From assembly GCA_011523825.1 (NCBI GenBank), contig WTFX01000019.1:1-64000 (forward strand): a DNA stretch of 64,000 nucleotides, written 5' to 3'. Each line of letters opens with the position of its first letter. Within the stretch, counting starts at the first letter, position 1. Position numbers and translations under genes: made by a program. Positions 22,108-29,943 of the stretch are shown in pieces. Source of the DNA: Microthrixaceae bacterium. GTDB taxonomy: Bacteria > Actinomycetota > Acidimicrobiia > Acidimicrobiales > Poriferisodalaceae. Below the pieces are notes generated by a model. That model saw only the letters and a list, made by a program, of their open reading frames with translations. It was not told the DNA's origin and did not search any database.

Positions 22108-22199
22108 GAGCCCTGAACAGCGGTTTCAGCGTTCCGCGGGCCTAGGCCGATCGTGTCGCCCTGCGAGGTCGTCGCTGTTCGTTCTCAAGACGCCTGCCG

Positions 22200-22205
22200 T
22201 AGTCT
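22200..22205 (+). promoter_or_regulatory. -10 box of the FrhB-type gene
   Basis: TAGTCT ends six bases before ATG 22212, implying a leaderless mRNA. Confidence 0.5.
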
Positions 22206-22211
22206 GGCGAC

Positions 22212-23396
22212 ATGGCAATGACCGGGGAAACGACCGAGGCCCCTCCCGCATCCAACGGGGCGCCGCAGCGCTGGACCTTCCAGTGGAAGGAGCTGTACGA
22301 CGAGGTCATCACCACCGGGCTGTGCACCGGATGCGCCGGCTGCGTGATCTCCTGCCCGCACGACGTCATCGGCTACGAGCACGTGCAAGGCGGGTTCACC
22401 CCGTTTCACCTCGAAGAGGAGCTCGGTCTCGAAGACTGCGGCCATGGCCAGAAGGGCTGCACGAGCTGCACCCGTGCCTGCCCTCGCTTCCGCACGTGGG
22501 AAGACGAGGCCGACGACTTCATGTTCGGCCGCCACCGCACCGCCGACGAGCCGTCGGGTGTATTCAAGGACATCATCCTGACCAGGGCGTCCGACGACTT
22601 CGTCCACGAGATCGGCCAGGACGGCGGGCTCGTGTCGGCAATCCTCATCTGGGCGCTCGACCATGGCTACATCGACGCCGCGCTGACATCGTACGTCGGC
22701 GAGGGCGAGGGCAACCAGTGGACGGCCTCGCCGGGCGTGGCGTTCAACCGCGACGACGTATTGCGGGGCGCGGGCAGTCGCTACACGTACTCGGCCAACA
22801 CGCTCGCCTACGACGAGGCAATGGAGGCCGGCGCGCAGAAGATCGCGCTGGTCGGCATGAGCTGCCAGAGCTCGATCGTGCCGGTCGCCAAGTCGCGCAA
22901 GGTCGGCAAGGTCGGCAACCGCTTCGTGCTGAACATCGGCCTGCTGTGCTCGAAGTCGTTCGACGAGGCCATCTTCGAGGAGCTGTTCGAGCAGAAGTAC
23001 GGGCTCGACCGCCACCGGATCCGCAAGACCAACATCAAGGGCGTCTTCCAGATCTGGACCCACGACGGCGGCTACTACGAGATCAACCTCAAGGAATGCC
23101 ACGCCTGGACCCGCGAAGGCTGCAACCACTGCCCCGATTTCGCCGCCGAGCACGCCGACATCTCCACCGGCGGCATCGGCAAGTACAGCGACTGGACCCT
23201 CACCATCGTCCGCACCGACATCGGGCGCGAGATCATCATGAAGATGCTCGCCGACGGCTCCCTGATCGGGCGTCCAGGCGACGAGGACCCGGGTGCCATC
23301 GCGCTCATGCACAAGCTCAGCGAGAAGTCGCGTGTCCGCTGGCCGAAATTCGCGTGGGACAAGCCCGCCCTGCTGCCTGAGCCCACCAAGAAATAG
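22212..23396 (+). CDS. Coenzyme F420 hydrogenase/dehydrogenase beta-subunit family protein
   Basis: A 394-residue FrhB/FdhB-family protein expected to bind FAD, F420 and iron-sulfur clusters and to pass electrons to or from F420. Cys38, Cys41, Cys44 and Cys48 form a CxxCxxCxxxCP ferredoxin motif. Cys76, Cys83, Cys86 and Cys90 form a second cluster site. The middle part contains EIGQDGGLVSAILIWAL and GMSCQSS, and the C-terminal part ECHAWTREGCNHCPDFAAEHADIS. No hydrogenase or formate dehydrogenase partner is adjacent, so the electron donor is unknown; an F420-reducing ferredoxin-type oxidoreductase is possible. Confidence 0.88.
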   Translation: MAMTGETTEAPPASNGAPQRWTFQWKELYDEVITTGLCTGCAGCVISCPHDVIGYEHVQGGFTPFHLEEELGLEDCGHGQKGCTSCTRACPRFRTWEDEADDFMFGRHRTADEPSGVFKDIILTRASDDFVHEIGQDGGLVSAILIWALDHGYIDAALTSYVGEGEGNQWTASPGVAFNRDDVLRGAGSRYTYSANTLAYDEAMEAGAQKIALVGMSCQSSIVPVAKSRKVGKVGNRFVLNIGLLCSKSFDEAIFEELFEQKYGLDRHRIRKTNIKGVFQIWTHDGGYYEINLKECHAWTREGCNHCPDFAAEHADISTGGIGKYSDWTLTIVRTDIGREIIMKMLADGSLIGRPGDEDPGAIALMHKLSEKSRVRWPKFAWDKPALLPEPTKK

Positions 23397-23399
23397 GGG

Positions 23400-24035
23400 C
23401 TACAGGCAGAGGTTGAGGAAGTCGACGATGCCCGGCTGGATCTCGTTGCTTGCGAGGAAATCGTTCAGCCGGTGGGCCGGGACGACTTCCTGGGCGCGGG
23501 CCAGCGAGCAGGCGCACAGGCTTCTCATCCGATCTGAACCGGCCGAGCATGCGTCCAGGTACGTCTGCCGTTGAGCATCGGACCATTCGGGCGGCGGCCC
23601 GGCCTCACGGCAGTCCACCAATGCTCCCGCGAGTTCTGGAGAGAACTCCAGCGCACCCGACATGCGGTCCTCGAATACCTCGAGATCGATAACTGTCAGG
23701 CTGCCTTCGATGCGGTCAGCCGCACAGTGGCAGGGCCCGACAAGGCCTGTGTCGGCCACGCACGCATCCATGAAGGCGGTGAGCGGCTCGATCGCGAGCA
23801 ACCCCGGTGCGCCAGTGCCGGGCACGGTCGGCGGAGCGAGCGTGCCCGGGTTCCCGAGCCCCGCGTCAGCGCCAGCGGAGCCGGAGCCAGTGCTCGCGGG
23901 CTCCACCTCGACCACCGTGGCTGAGCACGCGAATATGCCCGCCGATGCCAGTAGGGCAGCCACCAGTCGTGCACCCCGCCGGAGGTGGGGCCGCCTTGAT
24001 TCAGGCAGGCGCGAGGTTCGCCAGCCGGCGCGCAT
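23400..24035 (-). CDS. Lipoprotein with duplicated four-cysteine module
   Basis: I do not recognise this 211-residue protein. An Arg-rich n-region, a hydrophobic stretch LVAALLASAGIFAC and Cys37 form a plausible lipobox, followed by a Gly/Pro/Ser-rich linker (40-85). The rest holds two similar halves. FMDACVADTGLVGPCHC (88-104, then Cys142) matches YLDACSAGSDRMRSLCAC (159-176, then Cys210). Each half has the pattern C-x(9-10)-C-x-C-x(33-37)-C. The start ATG 24035 overlaps the uracil-DNA glycosylase gene by 35 bases. It ends three bases from the convergent FrhB-type gene. Confidence 0.7.
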   Translation of the reverse strand: MRAGWRTSRLPESRRPHLRRGARLVAALLASAGIFACSATVVEVEPASTGSGSAGADAGLGNPGTLAPPTVPGTGAPGLLAIEPLTAFMDACVADTGLVGPCHCAADRIEGSLTVIDLEVFEDRMSGALEFSPELAGALVDCREAGPPPEWSDAQRQTYLDACSAGSDRMRSLCACSLARAQEVVPAHRLNDFLASNEIQPGIVDFLNLCL

Positions 24036-24750
24036 CGCGGAGCACCGTATCGGCCATGTCGGCGGTGAGACGGCCAGTGAAGGTGTTCTGCTGACTGGGA
24101 TGGAACGAGCAGATGATGCGGGAGATGCCAGCAAGCGGCAGCAGCTCGGCTGACCCAGGGCCTGCGGGCACCTCAGCGATGACACCGTGGCCGAAGCGGG
24201 GACGCGGTCGCACCCCGCCGATCGTGCACAGTACGCCGTACGCGAATGCGCCCAAGGCGACTGCGACGCGAGCATTGACCAGCAGCGCCAGCTCGCGCTC
24301 GAGGAATGGCCGGCAGGCGTCGCGCTCAGTGGGAGTGGGCTTGTTGGCCGGCGGCGCGCAGCGAACCGCTGCGGTGATGTACGCGTCGCGCAGCGCGAGC
24401 CCGTCGCCGGCGCGCACGGAAGTCGGCTGGTTGGCGAAGCCGCAACGATGCAGGGCTGCGTAGAGGAAGTCGCCCGACCGGTCGCCGGTGAACATCCGGC
24501 CCGTGCGGTTCGCGCCGTGCGCAGCCGGCGCCAAACCGACGAGCACGACCGCTGCCGCCGGGTCGCCGAAGCCGGGCACGCCGCGGCCCCAGTAGTCCTC
24601 GTCGGCGAAGGCCGCCCGTTTGTCGGCGGCGGTCTGCTCGCGCCACGTCACGAGCCGGTCGCAGCGCCTGCATGCTGCGATCTCGTCGTTCAGCGAGTGC
24701 AAGGCCGCGATGCTCGCTGCATCGCCGGGCGGGCTCGGTGGGGCGCTCAC
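24001..24750 (-). CDS. udgB: Uracil-DNA glycosylase, family 5 (UDGb)
   Basis: A 249-residue iron-sulfur uracil-DNA glycosylase that starts base-excision repair of deaminated bases. Family 5 is indicated by GLAPAAHGANRTGRMFTGD (72-90), which lacks the catalytic Asp or Glu of other families, and by HPSQQN (217-222). Candidate [4Fe-4S] ligands are Cys27, Cys30, Cys131 and Cys146. The start is GTG 24750, six bases after a CACACT hexamer. A longer frame to 24846 would overlap the divergent phosphomutase gene. Confidence 0.93.
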   Translation of the reverse strand: MSAPPSPPGDAASIAALHSLNDEIAACRRCDRLVTWREQTAADKRAAFADEDYWGRGVPGFGDPAAAVVLVGLAPAAHGANRTGRMFTGDRSGDFLYAALHRCGFANQPTSVRAGDGLALRDAYITAAVRCAPPANKPTPTERDACRPFLERELALLVNARVAVALGAFAYGVLCTIGGVRPRPRFGHGVIAEVPAGPGSAELLPLAGISRIICSFHPSQQNTFTGRLTADMADTVLRDARRLANLAPA

Positions 24751-24771
24751 CCTGCGAGTGTGCCAGGCAAG

Positions 24772-24777
24772 TAGCTT
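24772..24777 (+). promoter_or_regulatory. -10 box of the phosphomutase-like gene
   Basis: TAGCTT ends seven bases before GTG 24785. Confidence 0.45.
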
Positions 24778-24784
24778 CGACCCG

Positions 24785-25423
24785 GTGCCGAACCGAACTC
24801 GACCCACACTGCTGCTGTTCGTCCGGCACGGGCTCACGCCGACCACCGGCGTCGAGCTGTACGGCCGGCGACCCGGCGTGCACCTGTCGGAGGCCGGAAC
24901 GCAACAGGCGCAGCGTGCTGCAGAGCGAATCGCCGCAGGAGGGCGCCGGGTGGCGGCTGTCTATGCCAGCCCGCTGGAGCGTGCCCAGGAGACTGCCGCG
25001 CCGATAGCCGCTGCCCTCGGACGCCGCGTGCGCACCCATGACGGCCTCAACGAAGCAGACATGGGCCGCTGGACGGGCCGCAAGCTCAATCAGCTGCGCA
25101 AGCTGGCGGCATGGTCGCAGGTGCAGCGTTATCCCAGCGGCTTTCGCTTCCCCGACGGCGAGACATTCCGTGAGATGCAAACGCGCATAGCGGCGACGGC
25201 GAGCGACCTGGCGGCCCGCCATCGCGGCGCGACCGTTGTCGCCGTCAGCCACGCCGACCCCATTCGGGCGCTGGTGGCAGATGCCATGGGCACCCATCTG
25301 GATCTCTTCCAGCGGATCGTCGTGTCGCCGTGCTCGGTGACTGCGATCCTGTACGCCGCTGACGGCCCCGTCGTGCTGGCCACCAACAGCACATCCGACC
25401 TCGCAGCATTGGCTCCGGCATGA
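24785..25423 (+). CDS. Histidine-phosphatase superfamily protein, MSMEG_4193 type
   Basis: A 212-residue member of the phosphoglycerate-mutase/histidine-phosphatase superfamily. The catalytic histidine is in LLFVRHGLTPTT, the phosphate pocket includes YASPLERAQETA, and the second histidine is in VAVSHADPIRAL. Together with the next two genes it matches the actinobacterial trio catalogued as MSMEG_4193 phosphomutase, DUF3090 and SCO1664-type, as I recall those families. The substrate is unknown. Its stop overlaps the next ATG by four bases. Confidence 0.88.
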   Translation: MPNRTRPTLLLFVRHGLTPTTGVELYGRRPGVHLSEAGTQQAQRAAERIAAGGRRVAAVYASPLERAQETAAPIAAALGRRVRTHDGLNEADMGRWTGRKLNQLRKLAAWSQVQRYPSGFRFPDGETFREMQTRIAATASDLAARHRGATVVAVSHADPIRALVADAMGTHLDLFQRIVVSPCSVTAILYAADGPVVLATNSTSDLAALAPA

Positions 25424-25929
25424 GTGACGATTTCGACCTCCGCAATCCCGACACGTTCGTGGCGGGCACCGTCGGGCCGCCCGGCCAGCGGATCTTCTTC
25501 CTGCAGGCAACCGAGGCCGGCCATGTCGTCTCGCTCAAGCTGGAGAAGGGGCAGGTCTGGGCGCTGGCGAACCTGCTCAGCGAGCTGCTTGAGGGCGAGA
25601 GCTACGAAGGGCCCGCGGCGGCCTTCGGCGAGTTGGTCGAACCCGTGACCGCCGCATGGACCGTGGGTCGCCTCGCCACCGGCATGGACACCGAGGGCAA
25701 GGTCATCGTCGTGGTCGCCGACGAGATCGATGACGATGACGACGACCCCGAAGCCGACACGGACGCTGCGGGAGAAATATCGCCCGAGGACGACGAGCGC
25801 ACCGGCGGTCGAGCACGTATCCACCTCGACTACGCGACGGCACTCGGATTCGCTCAGCAAGCACTGCTGCTCGTCGAAGAAGGCCGCGACTTCGGCATGC
25901 GCAACGGGCACCGTCCGCCCAAGACATGA
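25420..25929 (+). CDS. DUF3090 protein
   Basis: A 169-residue protein with NPDTFVAGTVGPPGQRIFFLQA near the N-terminus, a DUF3090 hallmark in actinobacteria. The middle contains LKLEKGQVWALANLLSELL, then an acidic stretch DEIDDDDDDPEAD and a conserved-looking C-terminus (LGFAQQALLLVEEGRDF). Function is unknown. It is coupled to the phosphomutase-like gene by ATGA and followed after 58 bases by the kinase-like gene. Confidence 0.88.
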   Translation: MSDDFDLRNPDTFVAGTVGPPGQRIFFLQATEAGHVVSLKLEKGQVWALANLLSELLEGESYEGPAAAFGELVEPVTAAWTVGRLATGMDTEGKVIVVVADEIDDDDDDPEADTDAAGEISPEDDERTGGRARIHLDYATALGFAQQALLLVEEGRDFGMRNGHRPPKT

Positions 25930-25987
25930 GCATTGCGATTCGTGATCGGCCTCATTCGCACTGTCTCTCCATGAATGAGGGCGGCGC

Positions 25988-26761
25988 GTGAACGCACCCT
26001 CCCCGCACCACCTGATGCCGACCGACGAGGAAGGCGAGCAGCTGAAGCTGCCGGTGATCCGGGATGCGCCTGTGGCAGACGTGCTCGAGGTGCTGCAGGA
26101 GGGCGATATCTCGATCCTGGGACGGATGCCGTACAGCAGCAACGCCACCTTCCTGGTGCGGATCGACCACGCCACCACACCCACGGCCGCTATCTACAAG
26201 CCTGAGCGGGGAGAACGACCGCTGTGGGACTTTCCGTCTGGCCTGTACCGGCGCGAGATCGCTGCGTTCGAGCTGTCGGAGGCTCTGGGATGGCACGTCA
26301 TCCCGCCCACGGTCGAGCGGGACGGTCCGTACGGGGTGGGGTCGGTTCAGCTGTTCATCGATGCCAACTTCGAAGAGCACTACTTCACGCTGGTTGCCGA
26401 GGATCGGCACCATGGCGACCTGCGGCGGATCTGCGCGTTCGATCTCATCGCCAACAACACCGACCGCAAGTCGGGTCACTGCTTGGCGTCGCGCTGGGGG
26501 CCGATCTACGGCATCGACCAGGGCCTGTGCTTCGCCAGCGACTTCAAGCTGAGGACGGTCATCTGGGACTTCGGCGGAGAAACGTTCGACGAAGAGTTAG
26601 GCACCGCCATCGGTTCGGCTGCCGATCCGCCTGCCGAACTGACGCATTGGCTGCGGCCTGACGAGCTCAGTGCCCTGGCCGAACGCGCCGAATGGCTCAC
26701 CGACTTCGGCAAGTTCCCCGACGACGACGGCGGCCGCCGCTGGCCCTGGCCGCTGGTCTAG
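25988..26761 (+). CDS. SCO1664-type phosphoinositide-kinase-like protein
   Basis: A 257-residue protein resembling a minimal PI3/PI4-kinase-like fold. AAIYKPERGERPLWDFPSG holds a candidate ATP-binding lysine, REIAAFELSEALGW a helix glutamate, and FDLIANNTDRKSGH plus YGIDQGLCF look like the catalytic and metal loops. Bacterial relatives may phosphorylate protein or small molecules; the real substrate is unknown. GTG 25988 follows a GAGG-containing stretch. The two preceding genes probably share its transcript. Confidence 0.82.
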   Translation: MNAPSPHHLMPTDEEGEQLKLPVIRDAPVADVLEVLQEGDISILGRMPYSSNATFLVRIDHATTPTAAIYKPERGERPLWDFPSGLYRREIAAFELSEALGWHVIPPTVERDGPYGVGSVQLFIDANFEEHYFTLVAEDRHHGDLRRICAFDLIANNTDRKSGHCLASRWGPIYGIDQGLCFASDFKLRTVIWDFGGETFDEELGTAIGSAADPPAELTHWLRPDELSALAERAEWLTDFGKFPDDDGGRRWPWPLV

Positions 26762-26795
26762 CCAGCGGCAGTGCGACAGCCGCGGGTATGGCTAG
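26758..26795. terminator. Bidirectional hairpin between convergent genes
   Basis: CTAGCCA-GCGGC pairs with GCCGC and TGGCTAG around a nine-base loop, with a five-base bulge on one side (12 bp in total). The outer arms contain the TAG stops of both the kinase-like gene (26759-26761) and etfA (26792-26794). No T-run follows on either strand. Confidence 0.55.
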
Positions 26796-27754
26796 CGCGA
26801 CTTGAGGGCTTCGATCAGCGCCGGCATCACCTTGTGGACATCGCCCACGATGCCCAGGTCTGCCACACCGAAGATCGGCGCTTCGGGGTCCTTGTTGATG
26901 GCCACGATGTTCTTGGAGCCCTTCATGCCCACCAAGTGCTGGGTGGCGCCGGAGATGCCGCAGGCGATGTAGACGTTGGGCTTCACCACCTTGCCGGTCT
27001 GGCCCACCTGCTTGGCATAGGGAACCCAGCCGGCATCCACGATGGCGCGCGAGGCGCCAGACGCCGCTCCCAGCAGGCCTGCCAGCTCGTCGACCATCGA
27101 GTACGCCTCGGGCTGGCCCAGCCCTCGACCGCCCGACACCACCACAGCGGCGTCATCGAGCTGCGGGCCCGAGCGCTCCTCGGCATGGCGCCCAGTGACC
27201 GTCGCACGCCCCGCCTCCCCGGCGTCGACTGCTGCCACACTCTCGACCGCAGCAGCCCCGCCGCCGCTGGGCTCGGCCTCGAAGCTCTTCGGGCGGAACA
27301 TTGCGAGCGCCGGTGCCGGTGCCCGGTACGCGGTGAAGATGTTCTGCGTGCCGCCGAAAATGGGCTCCTCGGTGACGAGGGCCCCGTCGACAATCTCGGC
27401 CCCCACGTTGTTGGTGGACACGGGTCGGTCCGCCAGCACCGCCAAGCGGGCGGCGGTGTCGCGCCCGTCGGTGGTCTGACCGAAGAACACAGCATCGGGC
27501 GAGGTGGCTTCGATGTGCCCGGCCAGCGCCGCGGCAGCGTGAACGCCGACCAGCCCGTCGCCGAGTCCGTCCAGTGCGTACACGGTCGACACGCCGTGCG
27601 CGCCCAGTTCGGCAGCCATGGCTTCGCCGTGGGCCGGCGCGAATGCGGTGACCGTGTCGGCCAGCGTGCGGGCCTTGGTGGCCAGTTCCAGCGTGAGGCC
27701 GGAGGCACCGTCGGCGTCGCCTTCAGCGAAGAGCAGAATCTGTGCAAGCGTCAT
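26792..27754 (-). CDS. etfA: Electron transfer flavoprotein alpha subunit
   Basis: A 320-residue ETF alpha subunit that binds FAD and passes electrons from acyl-CoA dehydrogenases to the respiratory chain. The FAD-binding C-terminal part contains [44 protein letters not shown] and [20 protein letters not shown]. It lies 72 bases downstream of etfB. Together with the enoyl-CoA hydratases elsewhere in the window it supports beta-oxidation. Confidence 0.97.
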   Translation of the reverse strand: MTLAQILLFAEGDADGASGLTLELATKARTLADTVTAFAPAHGEAMAAELGAHGVSTVYALDGLGDGLVGVHAAAALAGHIEATSPDAVFFGQTTDGRDTAARLAVLADRPVSTNNVGAEIVDGALVTEEPIFGGTQNIFTAYRAPAPALAMFRPKSFEAEPSGGGAAAVESVAAVDAGEAGRATVTGRHAEERSGPQLDDAAVVVSGGRGLGQPEAYSMVDELAGLLGAASGASRAIVDAGWVPYAKQVGQTGKVVKPNVYIACGISGATQHLVGMKGSKNIVAINKDPEAPIFGVADLGIVGDVHKVMPALIEALKSR

Positions 27755-27826
27755 TGCGGGTGGTTCCAGTCGGTTTCGTGGGTGAGTGGATCAGAGAGCT
27801 GAGTCAGCCGGCAGCTGGCGGGAGGG

Positions 27827-28606
27827 TCAGATGACCTTGAGCTCGGTCAGGAACTCGACGATGTTGGCGTGCGCATCGCCCTCGTCGGTGATGATCTCGC
27901 CGGCCTCGCGCTCGGGCGCATCGGTCACCTCGACCGTCTCCTGGCGTGCCCCGGCCACACCGACTGCGGCCGCATCGATGCCGAGGGCTGCGAGGTCCTT
28001 CCCCTCGACCGGCTTCTTCTTGGCCGCCATGATCCCCTTGAACGAGGGGTAGCGAGGCTCGACCACGCCTGCGGTCACCGAGACGACGGCCGGCAGGGCG
28101 CACTCCACCTGGTCGTAACCGGCCTCGGTCTGCCGCTGGACGCTGGCGACGCCGTCGGAGATTTCGATCTGCTTCGCGAACGTGATCGACGGCAGCCCCA
28201 TCACGCCGGCAATCATCTCGGGAACGGTGCCGGTGTATCCGTCGCTGGACTCGACGCCCGCGAGCACGAGGTCGGCTTCCAACTCGGCGATCGCGGCACC
28301 CAGCACCTTGGCAGTGCCGAGCGCGTCGCTGCCGGCGAGCGCATCGTCGCTGATGAGCACCGCATCGTCGGCGCCCATGGCGAGCGCTGTCCGCAGACCG
28401 CTCGTCTCCGAACGCGGTGCCATCGACACCAGCGACACCTGGCCGCCGCCGGCCGCCTCGGCGAGCTGCAGCGCCATCTCGACGCCGTAGGAGTCGGATT
28501 CGTCCAGGATCAGCTTGTCGTCCCGGTTCAGCGTCCCGGTCTCGGGAACCAGCTCGCCCGGGATAGCCGGGTCTGGGATCTGCTTGACGCACACAACGAC
28601 CTTCAT
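27827..28606 (-). CDS. etfB: Electron transfer flavoprotein beta subunit
   Basis: A 259-residue ETF beta subunit (MKVVVCVKQIPDPA), the AMP-binding half of the heterodimer and docking surface for dehydrogenases. DDKLILDESDSYGVEMALQL and GVESSDGYTGTVPEMIAG are conserved features, and the recognition-loop region lies near RYPSFKGIMAAKKKP. ATG 28606 fits family length; upstream codons in the same frame overlap the divergent lipid-kinase gene and are rejected. Confidence 0.97.
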   Translation of the reverse strand: MKVVVCVKQIPDPAIPGELVPETGTLNRDDKLILDESDSYGVEMALQLAEAAGGGQVSLVSMAPRSETSGLRTALAMGADDAVLISDDALAGSDALGTAKVLGAAIAELEADLVLAGVESSDGYTGTVPEMIAGVMGLPSITFAKQIEISDGVASVQRQTEAGYDQVECALPAVVSVTAGVVEPRYPSFKGIMAAKKKPVEGKDLAALGIDAAAVGVAGARQETVEVTDAPEREAGEIITDEGDAHANIVEFLTELKVI

Positions 28607-28711
28607 GGCCGGGCAGTCTGCCGACTCACAGCTTCGATGCCACACCCGTTGTCTGATGGCGCTCGCAAGCTCCAGCTTTGTCTCGTGGCGCTCGCAGGCT
28701 CGCGTCGGGGC

Positions 28712-28717
28712 GAGACT
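28712..28717 (+). promoter_or_regulatory. -10-like box of the lipid kinase gene
   Basis: GAGACT ends six bases before GTG 28724, identical in sequence and spacing to the box upstream of rpiB. Confidence 0.35.
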
Positions 28718-28723
28718 TGCGCG

Positions 28724-29662
28724 GTGCGTGTCCTGCTGCTGGTCAACGATTCCGCATCGTCGACCACGGCCCGCACGCGCGTGCTCATCCACACGGCGCT
28801 CTCGGAGCGGCACGACACCGAGGTGGCCTTCACCAATCGGCGAGGGCACGCGGCTCGCCTGGCACGCGGGGCGGCGACGACCGGCACCGACGCGGTTGTC
28901 GTGCTCGGCGGCGACGGCACGCTCAACGAAGCCGCCAACGGGGTCGCCGGCACCGACTGCGTGCTCGCCGCATTGCCGGGCGGCTCCACCAATGTGTTCG
29001 CACGGACGATCGGCACGCCCGACGATCCGCTGGCTGCGACCCAAGCCGTCCTTGAGGCATTCGAGATCGGCAGCATCACCTCAGCGGGGCTCGGACGCAC
29101 CTCGGGCCGTTACTTCCTGTTCCACTGCGGCATGGGGCTCGACGCTGCAATCGTCGAGCAGGTCGAGAGGCACCCGACGCTCAAGCGGTATCTCGGCCAC
29201 CCGCTGTTCCTCCTCGCGGGCATCGACACGCTGCTGCGCCGCTACGACCGGCAGACAGGAGCGCTGAGCGTCCGCACAACGGCTCCGGCCGCGGCGACCA
29301 TCGACGGCTGCTTCGTCGTGGTGGCGGCGAACACCGACCCATACACCTTCCTCGGCAGCCGTCCGGTTCGCATCGCCCCCGCAGCAACGCTGCACACCGG
29401 ACTGTCGCTGGTCGGGCTGCGGTCGCTCCGATTCGCCGACGCGCTGGACGTGCTCTCCGCTGTCTTCCGCGCAAATGGCCGCCTGAGCGACACCGATCCG
29501 AGTGTCGTGCAGCGCATCGACGACGTACGCGACGTCACCGTGACGGGGATGCACCCGTTCGGTCACCAGCTCGACGGCGACCACCTCGGTGCCGTCAACG
29601 AGCTCCAGCTCGAGTGGGTACCCGACGTGTTGCGCCTGGCCATTCCCGCTGTGTCTGAGTGA
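28724..29662 (+). CDS. Diacylglycerol/lipid kinase family protein
   Basis: A 312-residue DAGK-catalytic-domain protein. The nucleotide-binding motif VVLGGDGTLNEAANGVAG is at about residues 63-80, with ALPGGSTNVFART shortly after. A beta-rich C-terminal domain follows. Bacterial members phosphorylate diacylglycerol or related lipids or sphingoid bases; the substrate cannot be read from sequence. The start is GTG 28724; the much longer open frame upstream is antisense to etfB and is not coding. Confidence 0.88.
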   Translation: MRVLLLVNDSASSTTARTRVLIHTALSERHDTEVAFTNRRGHAARLARGAATTGTDAVVVLGGDGTLNEAANGVAGTDCVLAALPGGSTNVFARTIGTPDDPLAATQAVLEAFEIGSITSAGLGRTSGRYFLFHCGMGLDAAIVEQVERHPTLKRYLGHPLFLLAGIDTLLRRYDRQTGALSVRTTAPAAATIDGCFVVVAANTDPYTFLGSRPVRIAPAATLHTGLSLVGLRSLRFADALDVLSAVFRANGRLSDTDPSVVQRIDDVRDVTVTGMHPFGHQLDGDHLGAVNELQLEWVPDVLRLAIPAVSE

Positions 29663-29693
29663 CACGGCAATCGGTTGCTGCAAACCCCACAGG

Positions 29694-29699
29694 TAGCCT
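29694..29699 (+). promoter_or_regulatory. -10 box of the DUF3107 gene
   Basis: TAGCCT ends six bases before ATG 29706, with no Shine-Dalgarno sequence in the spacer. Confidence 0.5.
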
Positions 29700-29705
29700 G
29701 CGGCC

Positions 29706-29936
29706 ATGGACATCCGGATCGGCATCACGCACGGCGGTCGGGAGCTCAGCGTCGAGATCGACGATGAGGCTGCTGAAGACGCGGCGGCATCGCTCGAAGG
29801 CGCTCTCAGCGGCGATGAGACGGTGCTCTGGCTGAACGATCGCAGTGGGCGCCGCGTCGGCGTGCCCATCGACAAGCTCGCCTACCTGGAGCTGGGTCCG
29901 GCTGGCGATCGGCGCATCGGCTTCGCAGCCGACTGA
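29706..29936 (+). CDS. DUF3107 protein
   Basis: A 76-residue protein typical of the actinobacterial DUF3107 family. It begins MDIRIGITHGGRELSVE, has an acidic helix DDEAAEDAAASLEGALSG and ends with GRRVGVPIDKLAYLELG. It has no membrane segment and unknown function. It is seven bases upstream of the PdtaS-like kinase and likely co-transcribed. Confidence 0.88.
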   Translation: MDIRIGITHGGRELSVEIDDEAAEDAAASLEGALSGDETVLWLNDRSGRRVGVPIDKLAYLELGPAGDRRIGFAAD

Positions 29937-29943
29937 GACTCGA

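Noticed and set aside
22212..23396. Hydrogenase or formate dehydrogenase complex
   Set aside because: Only the FrhB-type subunit is present; no catalytic hydrogenase or formate dehydrogenase genes are in the window.
27869..28723. Upstream extension of the lipid kinase frame
   Set aside because: It runs antisense through etfB. The kinase domain begins right after GTG 28724, which has a -10-like box at the usual spacing.
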